From Drosophila persimilis (lineage: Eukaryota; Arthropoda; Insecta; Diptera; Drosophilidae): 64,000 nucleotides of DNA. The position numbers and the translations under genes are program-made. Where the stretch lies: contig NW_020825294.1 in the NCBI RefSeq assembly GCF_003286085.1, positions 558,001-622,000 of the forward strand, written 5' to 3'. The notes beneath the pieces were generated by a model. It saw only the letters and a list, made by a program, of their open reading frames with translations, ran no database searches and was not told the origin of the DNA. Shown here piece by piece: positions 37,237 through 48,287 of this stretch. How positions within the stretch are numbered: the first letter of the stretch is position 1; each line of letters opens with the position of its first letter.

Positions 37237-37522
37237 ATCATTAATATTCTTTTTTCTTTTTATATATATTTTTTGTTGTGCCTCACATTCCACGATTAAA
37301 TATAATTACGTATGCACTCGAACGCACTTTCTTAAAAAAAAAAAAAAGAAATATATGTAAGTCATGCTTGTGCCTGTGGGAGAGGAAAGTCGTTGAATTC
37401 CTACAACAATTCACTCACTGCACACAAATCACAATATGAAAGAACTTTTACTTTACCAAAAAAAAAAAAGGAAGGAAACTTTTCCACCGAACAAATGTAG
37501 AAAATGCTGTGGCTGTGGGGCT

Positions 37523-37523
37523 G

Positions 37524-37550
<27 letters not shown>
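37523..37550 (+). repeat. (CT)n microsatellite
   Basis: About 14 CT dinucleotides, a GAGA-factor type tract on the opposite strand. A similar (GA)n run is at 46378-46399. Confidence 0.85.
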
Positions 37551-37554
<4 letters not shown>

Positions 37555-40380
37555 TGCCGAGCAGGAGCACAAAAATCAGCATGACAATTATAATGATAAT
37601 GAGGAGGAGGGCGCTACGGGGCAGGGGCAGGCAGGATCTTGATGAAAATGTCATTAAGTGATGGCAAGGAATGCATCCACCCATCCGACCCACCCCGCTC
37701 CACCCAAGCAATTCGTCAACGTTGGCAACTTCATCATCATGGAGTTTTCTCCTCCTATCTCTTTCTCAGTTTTTTGTGGAACTCTCTCTCTTTCCCATCC
37801 TTGTCGTCGTAGTTGGCAGCTCTACATTGAATGCAATTAAAAAAGTTTAGCTTGATTCCCCGCTTTTTATGCCCCTTACGCAGGGTATATTGTGTGGACC
37901 AGATGTTTGGCAGTTCCCCAAAGAGACCCAGATTGGATCCCCATAGCACAAAGATATCTTAGCATCGAACAATCTGGATCTGGTAGGGTATGCAAAGCCT
38001 CGGCTATCCTCCTTGGCTTTTTGTAAATTATCTTATTATGCTCTCATGACATTCTTTTGTTCTCTAATTAATTTAATTTACAGGAAAATGAGTTGCTCAA
38101 CAGTTGGCCGTACGTTAATTGAAAGTTGAAAGATTTTTGCATGTGTCAGAGCCGCTCAACTATTTCGAAATTAATTTGTGTCTGAGGTGGGAGAGTGCCT
38201 AAGGTTATTCCACAAATGTGTGGATAATAAAATGACAAAGGAAATAGTGCTTACTAGGTGGGTGGTTCCCTTAGATCCCCTATACTTCCCTTCCCTATAC
38301 ATTTGTACACAATAGAGAGATATATCGAAGGATTAAGGCACATGTTTTTGTAGCTTCTAAACAATAACCTCAAGAAGCCTTGAAGGCGCTTCATCAGCTT
38401 ATATTCCCCCTATAGTTAGGGCCATCTTTTGGCCGTCCAGCAATTGCCATGATCCTAATTACCCATTGGTCTGTTTTCTGCTGTCCGCTTCCTGCTTCCT
38501 GATTCCCTCTAGGCACTAAAATAATAAACACTGTCCTGGACAGCAGCAATAACTTGCCTTCCACTTGAATATTGCAAGCCATTAAACATAAATCAGACTT
38601 TTTTCTTCCACATAAAACATAAAACATAAAACTTCTTCAAGTTGGGGCCGCGACGCGCACGCCTGTCAGTGGCAGAGCCTCAAAGTTGTTATATTTTTAT
38701 TTTCTTGAGCAAAGAAGTAAACGTTTACCCCGCCACGGGGACTGCTGTCGTCGTTTGTGTCACTCTCCTTCCTTCCTTATTTTATTTATTTATTTTTTGT
38801 GTTTTTTGCGGCTGGCAACGCTAATGATCTGCGGCTATGGCGCCCACGTACCAACCTCGTCCTCGTCCTCATCCTCCTCAGACGTATCCGCATCCGCATC
38901 CGCATCCGTAGCTTCGATTGTGTTGTCGTTGAGGCATAAACTTTGCTGCGGCAGCTGCCTCACGTGACTTCCATTCAGTTGCAGGCGAAGCTAGACATGT
39001 GCCGTGGCCGATAGGCAATAATAGATCGATTTTTGTAAAGAGGCGTCGATTAAAGGGAAAAGCTTCTCTCTTTAGGCAACCCTTTCATAATTGAAACATC
39101 TGTTTGTCGGCCCTGACATCGTTTATCATTCCCAAAGACATTATTAAGACTGGAACGGACAGCTCTAGTCGGGGGATACATTATAACCGATTACACGCGT
39201 CTCATACGGATGCTTGTGGCGTAATTGTGCGACCAACCCTCGTTGCGATGACGTCTCGAGCTCTCGGCCCCCCCCTGACATCCGACCCTCCGACCATCAT
39301 CATCAGGCGACAGAAGTTGACATCCACGAAGGCCCACGCAAGCTGCTGCTCACTTTTTCCCCCGTGCAAATCAGTGGACGTCATCAGGGCGGCCTACCAC
39401 TTGTGCACCCCTTTGCTCCCCTTCCTCCAGCTCCAGGGCTGAAACAAATGTCTTCCGCCTCCGTCTCCGGCCTGGCCTGGCCTGGCTCTGGCTCTGGCTT
39501 CTGTTTTACCTTCTTTTCTGTGCTTTGGCTTGAGCCAAATCCGTTGTAGAGTTTTTCTTGGGCTCTGTGTTTCTTTTGGCGAGATTTATCGCCTTTTATT
39601 CATCATTGTCACTGTGAAGGGTTGGGGTTTGGGGGCTGGGGGCTGGGGGTGTTGCCACTGCCACACGTTCTCTGCGGTGACAACGTGCAACCGCGTCAAC
39701 GCAATTTGCCGCCATGTCGGGATCGAAGTCGAAGCCGTGGCTTGTGAGAAGGCCCTGTCTGAAATCTTTGCGACGCCTTTTGGCCTTCATGATGAATTAT
39801 TGAGACGCATGTCGCTGTGACAATCGGCAAATCAGCCTGGAGCCCTGATGCCATGTGTTCCTTTATCTGGGAGGAGGAGTATCTGTATCTGTATCTCTAT
39901 ATGTATCTCTCTCTCTTTGACTGATGATTTGTTAAAGGGACATCCGTTGTGGGGTCGCCACTGTCTCTGCATTTCAAGTGTATTAGATTTAAAAGTCATT
40001 TACGAGTTTTGACCTAATCCGCTTACCATCTAAAGTGTTTGTCACATGAACAGCAGATGTCTTTGCTTCTATTTGTATTGGCATTAGTCCTTATCTATAT
40101 ATATGTCCTCCATCTGTGTGAGTGTGTCTCTGTCATTACATTAATTTGCGGTATTATGTCCTGGCCTGAACTGGACTGGACTTGACGCTTAATGAAAATC
40201 TTCTGTAAAATCCCCTGGCCAAAGCAATTTGTAAAAGCATTTTGCAATTCGCCCCCAAGCGCCATTCAAGAGGGCGCAGGAGGATATTATCGATAGAAAC
40301 AGAAAGATAGGCAGACGGAGGGGGAGAGTGGGGGAGAGTGCGAGTGGAGTAGACGTTGAGATCTTAAAGGTTTGGGTAAA

Positions 40381-40800
40381 ACGAGTACTAGTTTTTACTA
40401 AATCATTACTCGTTACTTCTGGGACTTAATTTACTAATCGTTTTTCACTTAATATTAGTTATTTCATACTACTTGTTACTTCGTACCATTCGTTAGTTTA
40501 TACTACTCGTTACTTCATGCTTCGCACCACTCGTTACTTTGTACCACTCGTTACTTCACACCACTCGTTACATCGTACGACTCGTTACTTCGTACCATTC
40601 ATTACTTCATACCACTTGTTACTTCGTTCAGGTAGTTACTTAATTCCACTCGTTACTTAATACCACTCGTTACTTAGTACCACTCGTTAATTAACACTCG
40701 TTAGTTTTTATCCGTTTCTTGTTTTTACTTAGTGCTAGTTGCTCAATACTCGTACTTCTTTACTAATTATTTACTACTCGTACTTAATAATTACTCGTCG
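40381..40800 (+). repeat. 17-bp tandem satellite-like array
   Basis: Unit close to TTCGTACCACTCGTTAC. About ten clear copies lie in 40485-40700 with period 17, flanked by more degenerate ACTCGTTACTT/TACTCGTACTT copies on both sides. No open reading frame runs through it. Confidence 0.85.
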
Positions 40801-40899
40801 CTAGCAATCTTAGCAACAGAATCAGGCATCAATTTCCACTCTCCTGATAAAGTAAAGATCTTACTCTACAAAGTAATTCCATGGTTGTTCCATTATCAG

Positions 40900-40919
40900 T
40901 TTTTATACCCGGTACTCGC
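40900..40919 (+). mobile_element. possible DINE-1/SGM-type element end
   Basis: TTTTTATACCCGGTACTCGC resembles the TTTATACCCGxTACTCG motif of Drosophila DINE-1/SGM helitron-like elements. It lies 100 bp from the 17-bp array, and such elements often carry internal tandem repeats. Only this short motif supports the call. Confidence 0.3.
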
Positions 40920-41930
40920 TTAAATCAAGATTTGGGATCTTTATTTTCTGCAACTCTACCGCTGATTATTCTTGATTCTGCTTTATAGTCGAAATTTATA
41001 GCTCAATTTAAGCAGAAAGAGCTTTGCTTTTTTCATAGTTTACAGCTCGTTAGCTCTTTTATAGTTGGATGATTTTTCCGCATACATATTTAATAGATGG
41101 TCAGCGGGACAGAAACTGGTGACAGCTTTTCACTTTTCACTTCGGTCAAGGCTGCTGTTGCTGCTGCTTCGGCTGTTGCTGCCACAGTTGCTGCTGCTGC
41201 TGCTGCCACTGCTACTTGAGCTGTCATCGTTTTCAGCCATAGTTTTCTATGGTCCTCCTCCCATTTGGCCATGGCATCTGAATCGAATGTCTGCCTTTGC
41301 AGTTATCGGAATGGCATTCGGCCACTTTGAAGTTGAAGCTGAAACTTAAAGCCACGGGAGCACAAGAGCACAAGAGCACAAGAGCAGAAGAGTCAGCGTT
41401 TGAGGATCTTGTTTTTTTTTTTTTTTTTACGAGCACTCGTATGCCTTGCTTTGGTTACGTCTCTCTTTTGGGCCGTCTGCAGGTTATGGAGCTGCCAGAG
41501 GTACAGCGGCTGGCGGTAGGCTGGCAAAAACACATTTTAGAATTTTTAATGTGCCGCCTTCTGCCTTTTATGGCGACAGAAGCAGAAACTGTCCGAAACC
41601 GCAGCAGCAACCAGGAGGCCAGTGGACAGAGGACAGAGGACACCCTGCTCTGCTCTCAACGTGTATAGCCAGAAGATACCCGTTCTTTTCCATCCACATC
41701 CTCCTCCAGTTAACATGCACATGACATTTGTCTTTAGACGTTAATCTCATTAAATAAGCAATGTGGTGCAGACCAGGCAAGGGCTTTGTGGTGCCACACT
41801 CTTTGCCCCGGCCTGTGCCATTGTGCGTTCTGAATTGTGAGCTACTTTTGTCGCCAGTACAGTGGGAAGATGGGAGAAGTACTAGTAATGTCGCTGTAAA
41901 TATAATAGAAACTCTAGAAGGAATAGAGTT

Positions 41931-41955
41931 CGAAAGCCAGGTGTTCAAATAGACA
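41931..41955 (+). repeat. short dispersed element, copy A
   Basis: CGAAAGCCAGGTGTTCAAAT, shared with copies at 48167 (+) and 55797 (-). Confidence 0.5.
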
Positions 41956-42112
41956 AAAAACTGATAGTAATGATTGCAATCTGCAATCTGATAGATCACA
42001 AAATCCATCCCAAAATGTATCTAAGCCACGATCCACGATTCTACAGGTTCGTACCACTGTGCCGTGTGATTTGTGAGCCTGGAATATTGGGTCCAACCTC
42101 CTCTGACTCCAA

Positions 42113-42156
42113 CATCGACTCCTACTGCGACTCCTACTGCGACTCCGACTGCGACT
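42113..42156 (+). repeat. ACTCCTACTGCG 12-bp repeat
   Basis: About three and a half tandem units of (G/T)CGACTCCTACT type. A separate GGAGCA hexamer run follows at 42214-42244. Confidence 0.7.
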
Positions 42157-42761
42157 CTCTGGCTGTCTGACAGTTTGGCTCGTACCGCTTTTAATGCAAA
42201 TTCAGAAGGAGTAGGAGCAGGAGCTGGAGCAGGAGCAGGAGCAGGGGCTAAAGCGCATTAAGAGCGGTACAAACGAACGGCCGCAAAGTAAGCTGTTGGT
42301 AGGCGGAGGTGAATGGTGGATGGGGCTGCAGATACTGCAGATACTATGCATACTAGTAGATACAATGTGCATCTTTTATGACATGGCAACGAGAGTGACT
42401 CTCCACCAGCAGCGATTGGGTTGTGTTGGGGAGTTTGCATTAGGCTCTCGCTTTGTGTCTGGGCAAATGTTTCGCCATCGATTAGTTTGCTGCCAAATTG
42501 CCAAAAGCCGCACATTGCCAGAGAGAGAACGAGCTGAAAGCCTGGATCTACCTCCTGGCTGGCTGGCCTGTGCCCAAAAACTTTTCAGGGTGGAGGGGGG
42601 GGAGCGAACATTTGCATTTTGTGGGTGATGCGCCGGATGCCGGATGTGAAATGGTGAAATGGTAATTGGTAATTCTATAAAGGCAGGGTTTAATTGATGA
42701 ATTACTGTTGCACTTTAGAAACCAAAATCCCCAAATGTATCTTTGAGATACATGTACACAT

Positions 42762-42789
42762 TGTGTGTGTGTGTGTGTGTGTGTGTGTG
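42762..42789 (+). repeat. (GT)14 microsatellite
   Basis: Uninterrupted TG dinucleotides. Similar runs occur at 24938-24960 (CA) and 57773-57796 (GT). Confidence 0.9.
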
Positions 42790-44159
42790 CTTGTGCGACT
42801 TTTGTGGTCGGTTGCTTGTCTGTGGAAGCAAATTTCGTGTGTCCACAAAAGATAATTCGAACGAACGAACGAACAGCTGACGGGGCACTCAGCCGTCTGA
42901 TTCCTATTTTAGACTGAAGCAAATACGAATGCCAGTAAGAGATGCAGATATTTGCATGCAGTTTTCCAATTTTAATTCCCCAGAACACATCTTCCATCTA
43001 CAGATTCGGACGGTTAAAGCTTGAAATTAGTAAGGATTTCCAGAGACTCAGTCGGTGGGTCCTTTCGACCAACAATTCAACTGTGGAAAACAATGGAAAA
43101 TCTTCATCTCACAGAGAGGGACGGAGGAGGAGGCGGAGGATTCGGGGGTCACTTGAAGCTGCCAACGGATGCGCAACTAAATCGTCCGTGTCATCACGCA
43201 GAGCGACCCGAAACGACCCGTTCCGACCCGACCCTCTTCTCATTCCCATTCCACATTCACATTGCATTTTGCTATCCGTCTACACTGTTGACTTATTTGC
43301 TTTGAGATAAACGCCAAGTTGATTTATACAACCCACCGACAATTCATTCAGCCATTTGCACCAGCAGCAGCAGCCACCACCACTCACGCGCTCGGTCGTT
43401 CATTCATTCATTCGTTCATTCAGTCAGTCATTCAGTCAGTTGGTCGCTTTGTCGCTGCTGAATCGCTCGTGGCAGAGACATGCAGTCAAGCGCACAAAAT
43501 TCTTGTTTGTTTGTTTCTTTATTCATTGAGCAAGCAGCCCGACTTCCTTGCCACCAGAGTGTGCTTCTGCAGTGCAGTGGCAATGCCTGGGCAGAGGCTA
43601 ACCGAACGACTAACAAACTAGCAAACAATAAGTGCAAGAGGAGGCTCCAAGGATGCGTCTGGGAGAGTGGCAGGAACTCCACAATCAATCCGCATCGACT
43701 GCGGCCCAAAGTCGGAAATCATTTCCAGTCGTGTTCAGAGCTCAGGTCTCTTTTCTTCTTCTGCTGCTACTCTCGCATGTTTAATTCAATCAAAGACCTT
43801 GCCTATTCACATAATTTAATTCTTGATTAAATTAGGTCCCAAAAATACTATACTAATAAATAAATTGAATGTGAAAACAGCAGCTCCACAGCTGCCTGAA
43901 CAATTGATTTACTTGTTTGACATTTGTCGCCGTCGTCGGTGCCGTCTTCTATAGATACTTTTATCTATCGGATGTTTTTGTTGGTTGCATGCGAAGGCTG
44001 AAGGTTCAAAGGGTAGCAGCACCCAGGCATTGTATTTGATGATTGATTGATGATTGAAGTTCCATAAATGTGGCCCCTGGCAAAGGCAAATCAAGGTCGA
44101 AGGAAAAGACACTCGCTAGACTGTACTTTACAGAGCTAGAACTAACTCTAGAACTAAAT

Positions 44160-44600
44160 ACTTGTGTTTAAAAAAATGGTTAAAATTTGTAATTGCATAA
44201 AATACAAAAAATTTCTTTGAGTAACAAATTAAATTAAAAACTAAAAAAATCGACAATTAAAAAAGAACAACATAATTGAAAAAAAAAACTAATGAAAAAA
44301 TAAAAAATACATTTTATTTCAAAAAACGAATCTAAAGAAAAATATAATTACAAAACGCAAAAACTAATAAAACTAATTACAAAATAGAATAACTAATTTT
44401 AGCTTATTAAAAGAAAAAACAAAATTTAATTGAAAACAAAAACGAGTTTAAAAAATAAACAAAGTTTAAATAAAATTAAAAATTAATTTAAAAAAATATC
44501 TAATTAAAAAATATTAAAAAACAAATTAACAAATTAAAAAATAATACGCTATGGAAAATATAGATACATATATAGAAGTAATTCAAAAAATAATTTAACT
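44160..44600. repeat. A-rich low-complexity tract
   Basis: About 440 bp of AAAAACTAAT/AAATTAAA-type sequence, G/C-poor, with no reading frame. Comparable tracts lie at 50880-51350 (AATAATAAA) and 53975-54165. Confidence 0.9.
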
Positions 44601-46197
44601 ATGCAAAAAAAGCAGTGTGCTATTTTAAGGAATTTCCAAAGGGTGACATCATCTATGATACTCCACTGAAACGGTGCCTCCACAAAAACGTTCCGACTGG
44701 CTTATAGATACCAAACAGATTGAAATTGAAGAAGTTGTAGGTTTATCCAACTAGATCTTCCTTTGAGCTTCAGTGCTCTTCGTCTTCAAGAAGTCAAACC
44801 TTTTGTGTTCCGCTATGTACAGAATTGTATACTCACCATTTCGTTTATGTGGGGATCTGTTTTATGTATAGCCTATAGACCGCACGAGTAACTGCCACCC
44901 TCCGTGGTCTTTTAGTCGCTGGGTCGCTCTACGACGAGTATACGTGTATATTTTGTGGGCCTTTTCGTGGGATGTGGTATGGCGGTTGAATAATGGCGGC
45001 TTGTATGCTTAGCGGCAATTAATCAGCGGAACTGTCCGCACCCAAACATGCGTGAACACCCCACCCACAAAGACACCACACTCCCAGGCAAGAAAGAGAG
45101 CAGCGATAGTGTAGAGAGAGCGAGAGAGAGCGAGAGGGAGATGCGAGGCGACCCTAAAAATGTTTTGCTGTAATTAACTTAGATAAACAAAGAGCAAAGA
45201 GCCAGCACGGCCATGGGGACATTCAGAGTCGAGTCTGAGTGCCGCCGAATGGCAGTTGACGACGGCAGTGTCCTTGTGTGCCCGGAGACCATCATCCCTC
45301 ACCGGGAAGGAGGAGTGGAAAGGAGTGGTGTGGTGTGGTGTGGTCTGGTGTGGTCTCTGGATTATATCGGACAGACTTCCGTTCTCATCTATGGCCGCTG
45401 CTGTTGCTGCCACTTGGCAGACTGGCAGTTGAGAAAAATGATTGCCTCAAATAAATCATAATTAGGCATGTAAACATTTAACAGATGTGAAACGAGTGCA
45501 TGCGGCAAGACAAAGCGATAACATAAATTGTTGATTGCGTCCAATCCAATCTGCAATCCAAAACCGAACCAATCGTGTTCTTTAGCGCATAAAAATTCAC
45601 TCTCCAGTGGCAGCCCGTACAAATTTATGACCGCAAAAACAGAAAATTGTACGAAAATCTCTGCGCCTGAATTGTATCCGATAAATCAAGTGGTAAATAT
45701 ATCAATTTCATTGTTGATTTACATGCATAAATCTGGGGCAGGTATTAGCTTTTTGATGTCGTCCGCCGCAAGCAATCGAATATTATGTCATACTCGTGTT
45801 TATTTTTGGTGGTTATTCTATTCATATAAAATCATGGCCTATGGCTAATAGCCACACTTCAAACAAATGTTTTGTTATATTTTTAAACGTTGGAAATAAC
45901 TGGAATCGAATTCGATTAATATATTGTGGATTTATGGCACCTATCGAATGGTGGCGCTTTTCGGGAAGTAATTTAAGGTATCTTTCCTTGTTTTTAACAG
46001 GGAAAAAGTCACGTTCGAGAAGATTGAGATGTTCGAGACTTTCGTTCATTCTCCTTCGATAAAATTTCTCGAAGATTGATAAAAGAAATAGTAATGCCAA
46101 GACTTTGAAGCATCTGAAGCATTAATCTTATTAATTACCCACTGATTTGCTGTTGCTGATTAAAGAAAAACTTTTAATCGCTTGTTTATCGTTGCAG

Positions 46198-46216
46198 TAT
46201 CGATAGATATCGATCT
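46198..46216. promoter_or_regulatory. paired CGATA sites (DRE/BEAF-like)
   Basis: TATCGATA (46198-46205) is followed at once by GATATCGAT. This pair resembles DREF or BEAF-32 binding sites. Function is not shown. Confidence 0.4.
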
Positions 46217-46543
46217 GTTTGCATGGCTGCAAGCCATTGGGTCATCTGGCCATCGTCTTGAGAGTTTATCGCTCCCGCACATTGTCGGCTGCTCGTAAAT
46301 TTCATGGAATTAATTAGAGCATCTGTTGGCTGCTGTCGCTGTGGCTATTGTTATTATTATTGCTGTTGATATTGTTTGAGAGAGAGAGAGAGAGAGAGCT
46401 CTTTTAATTTCTCCGTCTCCGGCCTAATGATGCATGAATTACTAGACGTGGGCGTGTACACAGGCCCAAGCGTTGGGTCGAGGTCAACATTGTTCATGTT
46501 GCATGTCATTCGCTCTGCGGTTCATTGACTAGGCCCTCCCCCT

Positions 46544-46563
46544 CCCCCCCCCCCCCCCCCCCC
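46544..46563 (+). repeat. poly-C tract of 20 bases
   Basis: Uninterrupted C run. Shorter ones occur near 49602 and 51857-51871. Length is likely to be unstable or misassembled. Confidence 0.85.
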
Positions 46564-46870
46564 GCAGCCCCGTTTTATGGTAATTGATTTCTTACCTCTT
46601 TCGCCGAATGGCCGAAAGGAAAACAGGGAAAATACCCGTAATTACGAGTATTGCTGACATGTGAGTGTAACGCTGAGTACCTGTGCTGTCTGGGCAGCCC
46701 ATTGTGCGGTAAATGATTCAGTTTACGAGTTCTTTGTGCATTCGTAATTGGCTGTGCGTGCGAGTGGGGTCATCGTTATAATTGCTCCGAGAATAGGATT
46801 GGTAAAGGGATTTAAATGCATTTTCTAATGATGGAAGGCATGATCTTGATGTTGAATCATTTTCTAACCA

Positions 46871-46907
46871 GATTCGTTTCTCTTTTCTCTCGTTTCAGGT
46901 ACGTAAA
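46871..46907 (+). other. Sema1a: recursive splice site (ratchet point) in intron 2
   Basis: Pyrimidine tract TTTCTCTTTTCTCTCGTTTC then AG|GTACGTAAA, an acceptor fused to a donor at 46898/46899. It lies 18 kb into intron 2 on the host strand. Confidence 0.75.
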
Positions 46908-48150
46908 TGAATCAAAAACTGGAAAAAACAACATGAATAGAATGTTTTCAACGAAGGTTTGGCCTTAAAACTTTGCTTGTATTCACATTTAAAACCTTTT
47001 TGCAGCGCACTTTTCAATGGTGCCCAAAAAAGGCGAACCCGAACGTTTTTTCTCCCTTTGACTTTCGACTTTTGGGCTGCAATTTATTTGCAGCAGCTTA
47101 TCAAATTAAAGTTTTGCGGGATCTTTCCAGCCAGCACTTTTTTTTTTTTTGTGGCAGCTTAACCTTGCCACTCTTCCGCGCACACCCACACACACACCCA
47201 GGGGATCCACTTTTCTCTGCTTGTTTTTTTTTTTTTTTTGGTTCCGAGTGTCTGAATGTTGTCGCTATTTGCGTTGAATGGCGACAGCAACAATAGGAGC
47301 AACAACACTGCGTAATAGAGTCGGTTAGTTGAACCCAGACTCCCGACCCCGCGACCCCCGGACCCCCCGACTCACGGCACCCGGCTCCCGGTCGAGAACT
47401 AGAGGACTTCTCCCCAATTGGCTCTGGCCAAAGAGAAAGAGGGAGGAGGGAGGAGGGAGGATGAAGGGTGAATTAAGTCTTTGCAGCAGTCAGCACAACA
47501 ATGGAATGTCGTGCTATCTCTCGGGTGCACAATGTTAGAGTTGCACTTAACTTCAGACACAGGAAGGCAAAAGGAAAGCAATAGAAAGGAATAGAAAGAG
47601 CTCCACAATAAGCGCAAGGACAACCGGAGAAACGTTAAGCAGGATGCTGAGCCCCCACTTTCTCTATGTGTACGCCGTACAGCGGTACTCCTGACAAAAA
47701 CAAAAGTCGCCTGAACGTTGCATGAAATAGCTGCAGCGTTTGCTATTGCCGTTGGCAAAGTCAAGTGCCAGGCGATTTTTCTTGCACAATAATACACTTT
47801 TCCCTATTTCGCTGACAGGGCACCCACTTTAATATCCTGTAGGTATGCGCACTGCGAAGGTATGACAATTGTTGAAGAAAAGATGTAACCATACAAAAAT
47901 AATGCAGTTTGTGGGTTCTTTAAAGAACTGTCAAGGGAGTTACCCATTGATTGGATGTATCTTAGGCAAACCAACCTAAAAGTTACAAGAATACAGGAGG
48001 AAACGATTACTTCCGAATAGTTTGTGGTATATAAAGAAAGCCTAGAATGAATCTCTTAGGATACTTAATACCCTTCGTAATATTTACCGAAAAAGTTACC
48101 TAAGAAAATAATATTTAAAGTCTATGATTAGAGGCTTTAGATTAGAGAGC

Positions 48151-48195
48151 GCGTGGCTCTGGCATTGAAAGCCAGGTGTTCAAAGAGCCAGACGC
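48151..48195 (+). repeat. short dispersed element, copy B, with hairpin
   Basis: GCGTGGCTCT (48151-48160) can pair with AGAGCC..ACGC (48184-48195, two-base bulge). An inner stem TGGC/GCCA closes a 7-base loop. The right part, GAAAGCCAGGTGTTCAAAGA, is the shared element. Confidence 0.55.
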
Positions 48196-48267
48196 CAAGT
48201 AGTTATAGGTTATACTTTCCGTGATTCGCATTCACACGCTCAGAAATGTTTATCGTATTGCTTGATG

Positions 48268-48287
48268 TAATCGATAATTATCGATTA
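48268..48287. repeat. 20-bp perfect palindrome with two ATCGAT cores
   Basis: TAATCGATAATTATCGATTA equals its own reverse complement. It holds two CGATA motifs facing each other, as in BEAF-32 dual-core sites. Confidence 0.75.

Noticed and set aside
38072..38096. acceptor-like TTTAATTTACAG|GAAAATG
   Set aside because: Weak pyrimidine tract and no following frame resembling semaphorin. Not a ratchet point since no donor follows.
39104..39442. 112-codon frame in a G/C-richer patch
   Set aside because: No domain, no start context, and alternative frames of similar length overlap it.
41466..41486. CTGCAG|GTTATG as another recursive splice site
   Set aside because: No pyrimidine tract and a poor donor.
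47835..47857. CCTGTAG|GTATGC as another recursive splice site
   Set aside because: TAG acceptor with little pyrimidine tract, far weaker than the three reported sites.
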